Source of the DNA: Flavobacteriales bacterium
GTDB lineage: Bacteria; Bacteroidota; Bacteroidia; Flavobacteriales_E; Vicingaceae
Direction: 5' to 3'
DNA: 35,208 nucleotides
Assembly (NCBI GenBank): GCA_905339165.1
Contig: CAJPFH010000056.1
Coordinates: 1-35,208 of the forward strand
The position numbers and the translations under genes are program-made. Under the pieces are notes generated by a model. The model was not told the DNA's origin. It made no database searches and worked only from the letters and a program-made list of their open reading frames with translations. This document shows, piece after piece, positions 7,393 through 18,000 of the stretch. The stretch's first letter is position 1. Each line of letters starts with the position of its first letter.

Positions 7393-8922
7393 ATGCAGGA
7401 AATGGTACTTATTTTAGATTTTGGTTCTCAATACACTCAGTTAATAGCACGCAGAATAAGAGAACTGAATGTATATTGTGAAATTCACCCCTACAACAAA
7501 CTTCCCGAAAATCTTTTATCGGTTAAAGGCGTGGTGCTTTCGGGTAGTCCTTTTTCAGTAAGAGATGCAAACGCCCCCCACCCCGATTTATCAAACTTTA
7601 AGGGCAAAGTACCTGTGCTAGGAGTTTGTTACGGAGCACAATATTTATCGCACTTTTTTGGCGGAGAAGTAGCCCCCTCTGATACTAGAGAATATGGCAG
7701 AGCAAATTTAAAGTTTATAAATACAGAAAATTCTTTATTAAAAGGCCTAAAAGAAAACACGCAAGTATGGATGTCTCATGCCGATACCATTAAAAAACTT
7801 CCTCAAAATGCACACATCATTGCCAGTACAACCGATGTAGAAATTGCAGGTTATGCAATCAATAACGAAGAAACATACTGCATTCAGTTTCACCCTGAAG
7901 TGTACCATACTACAGAGGGTGCCACATTGCTCAAAAATTTTGTAGTACATATTTGTGGCTGCACTCAAAACTGGACTCCCGATTCCTTCATTGAAACCAC
8001 TATTGCCGAATTGAAAAAGAAGCTAGGAAATGACAAAGTGGTATTAGGCCTATCTGGAGGAGTAGATTCTACTGTGGCAGCGGTACTTTTACACAAGGCC
8101 ATCGGAAAAAATTTGCACTGCATATTTGTGGATAACGGACTGCTTCGGAAAAACGAATTCGAAAATGTATTAGACCAATACAAACACTTAGGACTTAACG
8201 TAAAAGGAGTAGATGCAAAAGATAATTTCTACTCCGCCCTCAATAAACTGTCAGATCCGGAACAAAAACGAAAAGCTATAGGAAAAGTTTTTATAGAAGT
8301 ATTCGATGGTGAAGCACACCGAATAGCCGATGTAAAGTGGTTGGCACAAGGAACTATCTATCCCGATGTAATAGAATCGGTTTCTGTAAATGGCCCTTCG
8401 GCAACCATTAAATCGCATCACAATGTGGGTGGATTACCTGAGTATATGAAGCTAAAAATTATTGAACCCCTGCGTTTGCTTTTTAAAGATGAAGTAAGAA
8501 GAGTTGGAAACGCATTGGGGCTTCAATCGGAATTATTAGGCCGACATCCTTTTCCAGGACCTGGGCTTGCCATTCGCATATTGGGCGAGATTACTCCCGA
8601 AAAGGTACGCATTTTGCAAGAAGTAGATTATTTATTTATAGAAAGACTGAAAAAAGCAAATTTATATAATGATGTTTGGCAGGCAGGTGCCATACTTTTA
8701 CCTGTAAAATCGGTAGGTGTAATGGGTGATGAACGAACCTACGAAAACGTAGTAGCATTACGGGCTGTTTCTTCTACCGATGGAATGACAGCCGACTGGT
8801 GCCATTTGCCCTATGAGTTTTTGGCTCACACATCTAACGAAATAATTAATAAAGTAAAGGGGGTAAACCGAGTGGTGTACGATATTAGTTCTAAACCCCC
8901 GGCAACAATAGAATGGGAATAA
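7393..8922 (+). CDS. guaA: GMP synthase (glutamine-hydrolysing)
   Basis: Converts XMP, ATP and glutamine to GMP. From the ATG at 7393 the product is 509 residues. The class I glutamine amidotransferase domain has the nucleophile in GVCYGAQ (C79) and the His-Glu pair in QFHPEVYH (H167, E169). The ATP-pyrophosphatase domain has the P-loop GLSGGVDST (around 219-227). The C-terminal dimerisation domain contains [14 protein letters not shown] and ends KPPATIEWE, the canonical tail. A TTG at 7378 in the same frame would add five residues (MLSLP) not seen in relatives, and it overlaps the promoter motif, so 7393 is preferred. The stop overlaps the ATG of the next gene by one base (TAATG), indicating translational coupling. 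Confidence 0.97.
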   Translation: MQEMVLILDFGSQYTQLIARRIRELNVYCEIHPYNKLPENLLSVKGVVLSGSPFSVRDANAPHPDLSNFKGKVPVLGVCYGAQYLSHFFGGEVAPSDTREYGRANLKFINTENSLLKGLKENTQVWMSHADTIKKLPQNAHIIASTTDVEIAGYAINNEETYCIQFHPEVYHTTEGATLLKNFVVHICGCTQNWTPDSFIETTIAELKKKLGNDKVVLGLSGGVDSTVAAVLLHKAIGKNLHCIFVDNGLLRKNEFENVLDQYKHLGLNVKGVDAKDNFYSALNKLSDPEQKRKAIGKVFIEVFDGEAHRIADVKWLAQGTIYPDVIESVSVNGPSATIKSHHNVGGLPEYMKLKIIEPLRLLFKDEVRRVGNALGLQSELLGRHPFPGPGLAIRILGEITPEKVRILQEVDYLFIERLKKANLYNDVWQAGAILLPVKSVGVMGDERTYENVVALRAVSSTDGMTADWCHLPYEFLAHTSNEIINKVKGVNRVVYDISSKPPATIEWE

Positions 8923-10739
8923 TGAAAAAACTAAAAATAGTTGTACTGCTGTTTTTCTTTGCAGGAATTTCGGGTTTTGCTCAAATTGAATCGGGCACTG
9001 AAACGGTTACCGTAAACGGAAAAAAGTATTATTTATATACCGTAGAAAAAGGAAACACCTTATATTCTATTTCTAAGCAATTTAATACACCACTCGAAAT
9101 TATTATACTCGAAAACCCTCACATAAAAGATAAACCCATTAACAAAGGCGATGTACTTAAAATTCCAGTAAAGTATACAGAAGAGAGTACACACCATAAA
9201 AACGGAGAGTTTATCTACCACAAGGTAAAACAAGGCGAAACAATTTACGCCATTGCCAGAGAATATAATGTTAGTGCGAACGATATCTTAGCCAATAATC
9301 CGGATGCAGGCGATGAATTAAAACCGGAACAAATGCTAAAAATTCCTGTTTCAAAAATAAAAAAACAACACAGCGAAGTGTTGCCGATACCCGTAAACAA
9401 AAAAACACATTTGGTAAATAAAGGCGAAACATTGTATTCTCTTTCTAAATTATACAATATGCCTGCCGATTCCATATTAAAGGCAAATAACGGGTTGCCC
9501 AATGGGTTAAAAGAGGGAGAAACCATCATCATTCCGGAATTAGTAGTTAAAAATTCCACCGTACAACTAAGTACTGCTACCATAAAAAACCCAATTACGG
9601 CTACCGGACTAAAAAATACCTATCATATAGCTTTGATTTTACCTTTTTTTGTTTACCAAAACACCGAATTAGAGCAGGCTCAAAGTGGAAAACCCATTGA
9701 TGAACAATATGTATTTCCCCGATCAAAAATTGCATTCGAATTTTATCAGGGAGTGTTACTTGCACTAGATTCGTTAGAAAAAAGACTTGGGAAGGATAAG
9801 TTTAAATTATTTGTATTTGATTCAGGAAGAGATACAAATAATATTTCAGATATTCTGGTAAAGCCCGAAATGAAAACAATGGATTTAATCATTGGTCCAC
9901 TTTATTATTCAGCCTTTGTTAAAACAGCCGAATTTGCAAAAGAATATCAGATCCCCATCGTTTCACCCGTTGCCATTAATAATAAAGTGCTGCTCGGAAA
10001 TCCCTATGTTATAAAAACACAACCTTCTAAAACCATACAGATTACCCGTTTTGCAGAATATGTAGCCGACTCTTTTCGCCTAGATAACGTAATCATTATT
10101 CAACCGGCCGACCAGGAATCGGCTTCTACGGCTACTTTATTTCATACGGCTTACAAAAATTATTTAACTCAAAAACGCGATACGACAACCTCCTCATTTC
10201 CAAAAATTATTGCATGGGGTTCCGGAAGCATAGGTACATTAAATACTTCTCTCTCTAAAGAAAAAAGAAACTTTATTTTTATTCCCACTTCCAGTCAAAT
10301 TTTTGCAACAGAACTTATTAATTCATTAAGCGGCTTACACGAATCTTATCGAGTTTCTATAGGAGGCCTTGAAAATTGGCTTAAATACGAAAATATAGAT
10401 ATTGCCTATTTCAATAGGTTTAATTTACACGTAGTAAAAGGAGGGTATGTAGATAATGAAGATTCTAATACCGCAGCCTTAAGAAAAGAATATGTAGATA
10501 AGTATGGTACGCATCCGGGCAGCTACGCCATGTCGGGTTTTGAAACTACTTTTTACTTTTTAGAAAAATTGAATGAATTTGGAAAAGGATTTATGGATCA
10601 ATTAAGAAGCCTCCATACAGCAAACCACCCCTACACAAACTTTAAATTTCTGAAAACAGGCCCCGAGAGCGGTTTTGAAAACACCTCTTCTACCATTGTT
10701 TACTTTAGAGATTATATGTTAATAAAAGAGTATAGGTAA
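8922..10739 (+). CDS. LysM-repeat lipid/periplasmic protein with type I periplasmic-binding fold
   Basis: 605 residues from the ATG at 8922, which overlaps the guaA stop. An in-frame ATG at 8913 inside guaA would give three extra residues; 8922 gives the cleaner signal peptide (KKLKIVVLLFFFAGISGFA). Three LysM peptidoglycan-binding repeats follow, at about 36-83 (YTVEKGNTLYSISKQF), 97-143 (HKVKQGETIYAIAREY) and 161-206 (HLVNKGETLYSLSKLY). From about 234 to the end comes a domain resembling periplasmic-binding-protein type I folds (YHIALILPFF, DLIIGPLYYSA, QIPIVSPVAINN). The architecture suggests a cell-wall-anchored sensor or a regulator of peptidoglycan synthesis, loosely like LpoA; no ABC transporter genes are nearby, so a transport role is less likely. 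Function is inferred. Confidence 0.85.
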   Translation: MKKLKIVVLLFFFAGISGFAQIESGTETVTVNGKKYYLYTVEKGNTLYSISKQFNTPLEIIILENPHIKDKPINKGDVLKIPVKYTEESTHHKNGEFIYHKVKQGETIYAIAREYNVSANDILANNPDAGDELKPEQMLKIPVSKIKKQHSEVLPIPVNKKTHLVNKGETLYSLSKLYNMPADSILKANNGLPNGLKEGETIIIPELVVKNSTVQLSTATIKNPITATGLKNTYHIALILPFFVYQNTELEQAQSGKPIDEQYVFPRSKIAFEFYQGVLLALDSLEKRLGKDKFKLFVFDSGRDTNNISDILVKPEMKTMDLIIGPLYYSAFVKTAEFAKEYQIPIVSPVAINNKVLLGNPYVIKTQPSKTIQITRFAEYVADSFRLDNVIIIQPADQESASTATLFHTAYKNYLTQKRDTTTSSFPKIIAWGSGSIGTLNTSLSKEKRNFIFIPTSSQIFATELINSLSGLHESYRVSIGGLENWLKYENIDIAYFNRFNLHVVKGGYVDNEDSNTAALRKEYVDKYGTHPGSYAMSGFETTFYFLEKLNEFGKGFMDQLRSLHTANHPYTNFKFLKTGPESGFENTSSTIVYFRDYMLIKEYR

Positions 10740-10796
10740 GAAGCAACCTTATCATTTTTTTTCGTTACATCTATGGTTGTCCGAAAATGTAAGTAT

Positions 10797-13700
10797 ATGA
10801 AAAGAAAAATATATTCTTCTATTAAATGTTTTGTAACACTCCTTTCATTAATAATAGTAAATAGCACTTGTCTAAAAGCGTCTCATTTACCCGGAGGAGA
10901 TATAGAATATCAATGCGTAGGCCCCAATCAATATATTCTTAAAGCTACTTTTTTTGTGAAATGTCCGTCTTCTTTAGGGACAACAATAAATATAAATCGT
11001 ACAAATACCTGTGGATTAACTAATACCGCTATTCCATTAACCTGCTATGTGTGCAAACAAGAGGTATCACAGTTATGCCCACAAGATTTACCCAACAGCA
11101 AGTGTAATGGAGGAACGCTGCCTGGTGTATATATGTATAAGTACCAATCGCAGGTGGTTACTATCCCTCCATGCGATTCTTGGACTTTTTCGTACAGTTT
11201 ATGTTGCAGAAATACAACGGTAAATGTAACAGGGACTCCTACCTTTTATGTAGAAACAAAAATGTACAGCCAAACAGAACCATGTAATACCACACCCAGT
11301 TGGACAGCCCAACCCATACCTTACTATTGTGTAAACCAACCTGTAACTCACAATTGGGGAATAGTAGAACCTGATGGGCATACGATGATATTTCAACTAG
11401 TTCCAGGAAAATCAGCAGCTGGAACAAATATCCCATATAACGGAGGATACTCTGGTGCGGCTCCTATACCAGGGATAACCATTAATCCCTCTACCGGGCA
11501 AATTAACTTTACGGCTACTATTGTTGGAGATTATGTAATTGCAGTAAAGGTAACCGAATATAATAACCTAAATCAAATTGTTTCGGAACAAACCCATGAT
11601 GTACAGTTTACCATAATAAATTGTGCCAATTCATTGCCATTACCTCCGCAGAACGGAATAACAAATGTTACAGGAGGGGGAGTGTTAACCCCACCCAATA
11701 AAATAACTCTTTGTGAAGGAAGTGCCACCTGCTTTGATATTGTTTTTAGCGATCCGAACCAAAATCAGGTGCTTACGCTTACATCTCAGGTAACAAACAT
11801 TCTTGTGGGTTCTACTTTTACTGTAAATGGAACAAACCCAGCCACGGCAACCATTTGTTGGCAAGCACCTCCCGGTTCTCAGGGTACATACACCTTTAGT
11901 GTGCAGGCAAAAGATGGAGCTTGCCCAATTGAAGGAATAACAAGTTTTGGAGTGGAACTTATAGTAATACCTGGAATTATTGTAAACCTTGGGCCAGATC
12001 AAAACCTAAATTGTGGACAAACATTTACTATTAATCCTGCCATTTCGGGAGGTTCCGGTAATTACAACTATTTATGGAGTAATGGTTCTACTAATCCTGC
12101 CATTACAGTTGGGCCGGGTACATACTGGTTGGAGGTTACAGACCAAAATGGCACCACTTGTATAGGGGTTGATACAATAGTTATAAATGGTAATCCTGGT
12201 ATTATAGCCGATTTTAATTTTACAAATGTATGCGATGGTTTTCCTATGACCTTAACAGATGCATCCAATAATTTATCGGGTACCATTACCAATTGGGATT
12301 GGGATATTTACAACAACAACAGCATAGACTACATTACTCAAAATGCGAACCACATTTTTCCGGGCCCCGGCACTTATGATGTTCAACTAATAGTAACTAA
12401 TTCCGCAGGCTGTGTAGATTCTATAATAAAACAAGTAACAGTGTATCCAAACCCGGTCGCAAACTATAGTGCAGTAGGAGCTTGTGACGGCTTTCCGGTT
12501 ACGCTTACCGACTTATCTTCCGGAGGAGTAAATAACTGGCAATGGGACGTAGATAATAATGGCGTTGTTGATTATACTAGCCAGAATACAACGCATATTT
12601 ATCCTAACTCAGGAACATTTATAATAAAACTAGTGGTAGGAAATGCAAATGGGTGCAAAGATTCTGTAACACAAACTGTAAATGTAACCGCATTACCTAT
12701 GGTAAATTTTTCGGCACCTTCAGTGTGTATCGGAAGTATTACTCCTTTTCAAGATGTAACCACTCCCAACCCAACCTCATGGTTTTGGAACTTTGGCGAT
12801 GGAAATAATTCAACTTTACAAAATCCTACTCACACGTATTCTAATCCGGGAGTCTATAATGTAACATTATCTTCTAGTGCCAACGGTTGTATAGATAGTA
12901 TTACGAAACAGGTAGTAGTGAATCCGAAGCCGATTCCTTCTTTTACGTATAATCTAGCTTGTCCAACTCAACAAACCGTTTTTAATAATACTTCAACCAT
13001 TTTAAGCGGAACTATTTCATCTTGGGCGTGGAGTTTTCCCGGAGCAACACCGCCAGGTTCAACTGCACAAAACCCAACAACAACCTATTCTTCCGGGGGG
13101 AATTATGTGGTTACATTAACCGCCACCTCCGATTCGGGTTGTGTAGATAGTGTTAGCCAGCAAATAGTTATTCCTTATACGCCCTTAGCTAATTTTTCTG
13201 CTACTACGGTTTGTGTGGGAGGACAAACATGTTTTACCGATTTATCGAATGTACAAAACGGAAATATTACGGGTTGGCAATGGGTATTTGGAGATGGAAG
13301 TCCGGTTGACAATGCTCAGAATCCCTGTCATACATACGCAAATGCCGGAGTATACAATGTAACTCTTGTGGTTACAAGCAACGATGGATGTGCATCCTCT
13401 CATCAGTTACAGGTAACGGTTCATAGCTTGCCCATTGCTGCATTTAGTACCAACGATGTATGTAATAATATAGCTGCGATATTTAACGACCAGTCGCAAA
13501 ATGTTGCTTCGTATAATTGGAATTTTGGTGATGGAAATACATCAACCTCACAAAATCCATCTCATTTTTATGTAAATCCTGGAACATATTCGGTAAAATT
13601 AGTGGTTACATCTGCAGGTGGCTGCTTAGATTCTATAACAAAGCAAATTACAATTTACCCTATGCCAATTGCCAATTTTAATGTAATCAATGCCTGCGAT

Positions 13701-14939
13701 GGCAATGCAATTATATTTACAGATGCATCTACCGGAAATATTACAAACTGGAACTGGAATTTTGGAGATGGAGTAGGAAGTTCCACTAGTCAAAATGATT
13801 CTTATTTATACGCTTCTTCCGGAGTGTATAATGTAAAACTATTAATAGTTAGTTCCGATGGCTGTATCGATTCGATAGTTAAGCAGGCAACTGTTTATGC
13901 ATTACCTATTGTTGATTTTTCGCCTATCGATGTGTGTCTTGGAACTCCTAGTGTTTTTACTGATTTAAGTCAGGCACCAGGTAGTACTATTTCACAATGG
14001 TATTGGAATTTTGGCGATAATACATCTAGTAGTTCATCAAGCCCAACGCATACTTACAATCAAGAGGGTACGTATAATGTTACCCTTACCGTTACTACCA
14101 ATAACGGATGTGTGGGAACAGCTACCAAAATAATAACGGTACATCCAAATCCAATCGTTGATTTTGCAATATCAGACTCAGCTAATTGTTCTCCGCTTTG
14201 CGTAAACTTTTTTGATTTATCAACCATTTCCGGAAATGGCTCAATTTCACAGTGGGAGTGGAGCTTTGGAACAGGAAATGCCTCTTCTTTGCAAAATCCA
14301 TCAAATTGTTTTACCGCAACCGGCTTAAGTCCTGTTCAATACTCCATTTCATTAACTACAACATCGAATTATGGGTGTAAAAGTTCTTTAACAAAAAATA
14401 ATTTACTTACTGTTTATCCTATGCCAAAAGCCGATTTTGAGGCAAATCCATGGGAGTCTGATGTGTTTTCTTCCAAAATTAGGTTTACTGATTTATCCTA
14501 TGGAGCAAATACGTGGAATTGGAGTTTTGGCGATGGTGCTACATCAAACATTCAGCATCCTACGCACATTTTCTCAGATTCTGGTACATATACTGTTACA
14601 TTAAATATTATCTCGAAATACGGATGTGTTGATGCCATAACAAAAACAATACGTATAAATCCAGATTTTGCTGTGTTTATACCCAATGCTTTCACTCCTG
14701 ATGCTGATGGAATAAATGATACATTTGGCGCAAAAGGTTACGGGATTAACGAATACAGCATGTTAATTTTTGACCGTTGGGGAGAGCTAATATTTGAATC
14801 GTATAGGTATGGTAACAACTGGGATGGAAAACAAAAAGGCAAAGAAGTCGAGGTGGGTGTGTATGTATACAAAATCATTTTAAAAGATATTAACATGAAA
14901 TCACACCAGTTTATAGGTAACGTTAATGTAATTAGATAG
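10797..14939 (+). CDS. Giant PKD-repeat surface protein with T9SS type B (CHU_C) domain, 1380 aa
   Basis: Start taken at 10797 (MKRKIYSSIKCFVTLL, a good signal peptide) rather than the in-frame ATG at 10773, which would put a charged stretch before it. The N-terminal region (about 29-276) starts SHLPGGDIEYQC and is Cys-rich, as in other Bacteroidota surface proteins. Ig/cadherin-like segments follow to about 470. Ten PKD domains fill about 471-1277, each with a W-x-W-x-F-G-D-G-type core, a (H/S)-x-Y...G-x-Y-x-V-x-L segment and a closing GC. Residues ~1294-1380 are the gliding-motility-type CHU_C domain (FIPNAFTPDADGINDTFG, FDRWGELIFES, VGVYVYKI). It is predicted to be exported by T9SS and held on the cell surface. 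A second copy of the array follows in the next gene. Confidence 0.9.
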   Translation: MKRKIYSSIKCFVTLLSLIIVNSTCLKASHLPGGDIEYQCVGPNQYILKATFFVKCPSSLGTTININRTNTCGLTNTAIPLTCYVCKQEVSQLCPQDLPNSKCNGGTLPGVYMYKYQSQVVTIPPCDSWTFSYSLCCRNTTVNVTGTPTFYVETKMYSQTEPCNTTPSWTAQPIPYYCVNQPVTHNWGIVEPDGHTMIFQLVPGKSAAGTNIPYNGGYSGAAPIPGITINPSTGQINFTATIVGDYVIAVKVTEYNNLNQIVSEQTHDVQFTIINCANSLPLPPQNGITNVTGGGVLTPPNKITLCEGSATCFDIVFSDPNQNQVLTLTSQVTNILVGSTFTVNGTNPATATICWQAPPGSQGTYTFSVQAKDGACPIEGITSFGVELIVIPGIIVNLGPDQNLNCGQTFTINPAISGGSGNYNYLWSNGSTNPAITVGPGTYWLEVTDQNGTTCIGVDTIVINGNPGIIADFNFTNVCDGFPMTLTDASNNLSGTITNWDWDIYNNNSIDYITQNANHIFPGPGTYDVQLIVTNSAGCVDSIIKQVTVYPNPVANYSAVGACDGFPVTLTDLSSGGVNNWQWDVDNNGVVDYTSQNTTHIYPNSGTFIIKLVVGNANGCKDSVTQTVNVTALPMVNFSAPSVCIGSITPFQDVTTPNPTSWFWNFGDGNNSTLQNPTHTYSNPGVYNVTLSSSANGCIDSITKQVVVNPKPIPSFTYNLACPTQQTVFNNTSTILSGTISSWAWSFPGATPPGSTAQNPTTTYSSGGNYVVTLTATSDSGCVDSVSQQIVIPYTPLANFSATTVCVGGQTCFTDLSNVQNGNITGWQWVFGDGSPVDNAQNPCHTYANAGVYNVTLVVTSNDGCASSHQLQVTVHSLPIAAFSTNDVCNNIAAIFNDQSQNVASYNWNFGDGNTSTSQNPSHFYVNPGTYSVKLVVTSAGGCLDSITKQITIYPMPIANFNVINACDGNAIIFTDASTGNITNWNWNFGDGVGSSTSQNDSYLYASSGVYNVKLLIVSSDGCIDSIVKQATVYALPIVDFSPIDVCLGTPSVFTDLSQAPGSTISQWYWNFGDNTSSSSSSPTHTYNQEGTYNVTLTVTTNNGCVGTATKIITVHPNPIVDFAISDSANCSPLCVNFFDLSTISGNGSISQWEWSFGTGNASSLQNPSNCFTATGLSPVQYSISLTTTSNYGCKSSLTKNNLLTVYPMPKADFEANPWESDVFSSKIRFTDLSYGANTWNWSFGDGATSNIQHPTHIFSDSGTYTVTLNIISKYGCVDAITKTIRINPDFAVFIPNAFTPDADGINDTFGAKGYGINEYSMLIFDRWGELIFESYRYGNNWDGKQKGKEVEVGVYVYKIILKDINMKSHQFIGNVNVIR

Positions 14940-15029
14940 TTAGTCAAATAACTTTTCAACAAAAAAAACAATAGCATTTTTTTTTAATGTGTCATTGGCA
15001 ACGCTTGAGTATGATTTCCGTCATATTGC

Positions 15030-15037
15030 TAACTTTA
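15030..15037 (+). promoter_or_regulatory. Candidate -7 promoter element for the second PKD gene
   Basis: TAACTTTA differs from TAnnTTTG in the last base. A TTG at 15005-15007 lies 22 bases upstream and the ATG at 15058 is 20 bases downstream. Confidence 0.4.
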
Positions 15038-15057
15038 ACGCATAAAGCCAATCGTCT

Positions 15058-18000
15058 ATGAAATTAAAAAAGTTTTCACTCTATCTTTTTTTACCTGTTG
15101 TTCTATTCTTTTCGAATGTTGCTGATACAAGAGCCTGCCACGCTATTGCACTGGTAAATTTTAATCAACAAAATCCAATTCCCGGAGCTATTCAAGTAAC
15201 AGCAGCCTCTGATATGCCAACGTGTGGCTGTGCATTGTATTGGTTAGATGTTGAGGTGCGTTGTATGAATGACCCCTGGAATGCGGGGCCTTTTAACCCA
15301 GGTTTTTGGGGACCACTAAATACATACCCATACTTTCAGTCCGGGCAAATGAATAAACCAAATTGTGTGGTTCAAAACTATCCATGGGTAACTATATCTT
15401 ATAACGGATTATGCCCAGGTATTCAGTACAAATACAGAATGAGAGAAAATCATAACGGACAAGTTGGACCTTGGACTCCCGACCAATATTTTACAGTACC
15501 CGGTGTGGCAGCTCCGTTAGTAGGACAAGTAGTGGCCAATACAACAAATATATGTCAAGGAAACTGTGCAAACCTCACAGCAAGTGTTACCGGAGGTTGT
15601 AATTTAGCAACCACTTATACTTGGAATAATGGATTAGGAACCGGACCCAATAAAACGGTTTGTCCTGCTGTTACTACCACCTATACCGTAACCATTACCG
15701 AAGCATGCAGTAATACACAAACAACGGCTTCAATTACAATAAATGTTGTTCCTCCCGCTGTTGCAGGAACGGCCACCGTTACCCCGAATCCGGTTTGTTT
15801 TGGAACACCGGTAACACTAACCCTTACAGGTTCTGCAGGAAATGTACAGTGGCAACAATCTACCAATGGCGGAGGAACTTGGACAAACATTCCGGGGGCT
15901 ACCACTACGGTGTATAATACAGCCGGACTAACTGTAAACACATGTTTTCGTGCGGCTGTAACAGGTTGTAATGGTACGGTATATTCCAATATGGTGTGCG
16001 TAACGGTAAATCCAATACCTACTGTGAATGTAAACAATGTAACCATTTGTGCAGGGCAAACAGCTACACTTACAGCCACTCCCTCTGCACCGGGAGGTAC
16101 ATATTTATGGTCTCCGGGAGGGTTTACCACGCAAACTATAAATGTTAGCCCTGGTTCCACCACAACTTATACGGTTACTTACACGTTAAATGGCTGTACA
16201 GGTACAGGTACAGGTACGGTTACTGTAAACCCACAACCTACGGTAAACGTAAATAGTGTAACCATTTGTGCAGGTCAAACGGCTACCCTTACTGCTACAC
16301 CGAGTGTGGGAGGAGGAACTTATTCATGGGCACCCGGAGGTTTTACCACGCAAACCATTAATGTGAGTCCAGGTTCCACTACAACCTATACGGTTACATA
16401 TACTTTGAACGGTTGCGTGGCAACCGGAACCGGAACTGTAACTGTAAACCCACAACCCACCATCAATGTAAACAATGTAACCATTTGTGCAGGGCAAAAT
16501 GCCACTTTAACCGGTACTCCGAGTATTGGAGGGGGAACTTATTTGTGGACGCCCGGCAATCAAACCTCACAGAGTATTACAGTTTCTCCCGGATCTACAA
16601 CTACATATACGGTAACCTATACGCTGAATGGCTGTGTAGCAACTGGAACCGGTACGGTAACAGTAAACCCGCAACCTACGGTAAATGTAAATAGTACCAG
16701 TATATGTAACGGACAAAATGCTGTCTTAACGGCAACACCTAGCGTTGGAGGGGGAACATATTCTTGGTCGCCCGGTGGTTTTACCACCCAGTCAATTACG
16801 GTTTCTCCAGGATCTACTACCACTTATACGGTAACCTATACTCTGAATGGTTGTGTAGCAACCGGAACAGGTACGGTAACGGTTACAACTAATCCAACAG
16901 TAACAGTAAATAACGATTCTATTTGTGCCGGGCAAACAGCCACATTAACAGCTACTCCGTCAGCCCCCGGAGGTACTTATTCTTGGGTTCCAGGCGGATT
17001 TACCACACAAACGATAAATGTTTCTCCCGGAGTTACTACTACTTATACAGTAACTTATGATATTACAGGGTGCATAGGAACGGGTTCCGGAACAGTTACT
17101 GTTTTTCCTCAACCTGTGGCCTCATTTACCGCAGCGAATGTTTGTTTTGGAACAGTTGTTTCGTTTAATAATACAACCACAATAGGAGGAGGCGGAGTAA
17201 TTGCTTCTTGGAACTGGAATTTTGGGGATGGAAATACTTCCACACAGCAATCGCCTTCACACAATTATGCAGCACCCGGCACATACACGGTTACGTTAAC
17301 AGCCACTTCTACAGATGGATGCGTTGATGTATTTACCACAACAGTTACTGTACATCCTGAGCCGATTGCAAATTTTACATATATTGCTGCATGCGATGGT
17401 TTCCCAATTATATTCAATGACCAATCGAGTGTATCTTCCGGAAGTATTACTCAATGGCAATGGAATTTTGGAGATGGTTCTCCCTTAGATAATAATCAAA
17501 ACACCTCACATACATATCCTTCATCAGGTACATATAATGTTACCTTAACTGTTACAACGAATAATGGTTGTACACATTCTGTTACTATTCAAGTAACTGT
17601 TTTGCAAAAACCTGTTCCTGCTTTTACAGCAAACAATGTATGTTTTGGCAACAGTATGTCATTTCAAGACCAAACAACTCCAAATGCAAGTTCATGGTTT
17701 TGGAATTTTGGAGATGGAAATACATCTTCCGCTCAAAATCCTTCTTATACTTATGCTGCACCAGGAACCTATGTGGTTAAATTTATAGCTTCTTTGGGTT
17801 CCTGTTTGGATAGTATTACACAAACAGTAACAGTTCATCCACTACCACAGCCATCTTTTACGTATGCGGCAGGTTGTCCTTCTCAGGCAACTCAGTTTAA
17901 CAATACTTCTACTATTTTAAGTGGTACAATAACCGGTTGGAACTGGAGTTTTCCTAATGGTACTCCCAGTTCATCAACAGCACAAAACCCTTCAACTACC

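Noticed and set aside
10773-10796. ATG at 10773 as start of the first PKD protein
   Set aside because: It would place MVVRKCKY before an otherwise good signal peptide beginning at 10797.
16413-16694. Second-frame open reading frame in the repeats (also 15681-16163 minus)
   Set aside because: These are shadows of the Thr/Val/Asn-rich repeat codons and follow the same 219-base period.
16018-17112. CRISPR-like array
   Set aside because: Spacing is regular, but the units are 219 bp, contiguous with no unique spacers, and in frame within a repeat protein.
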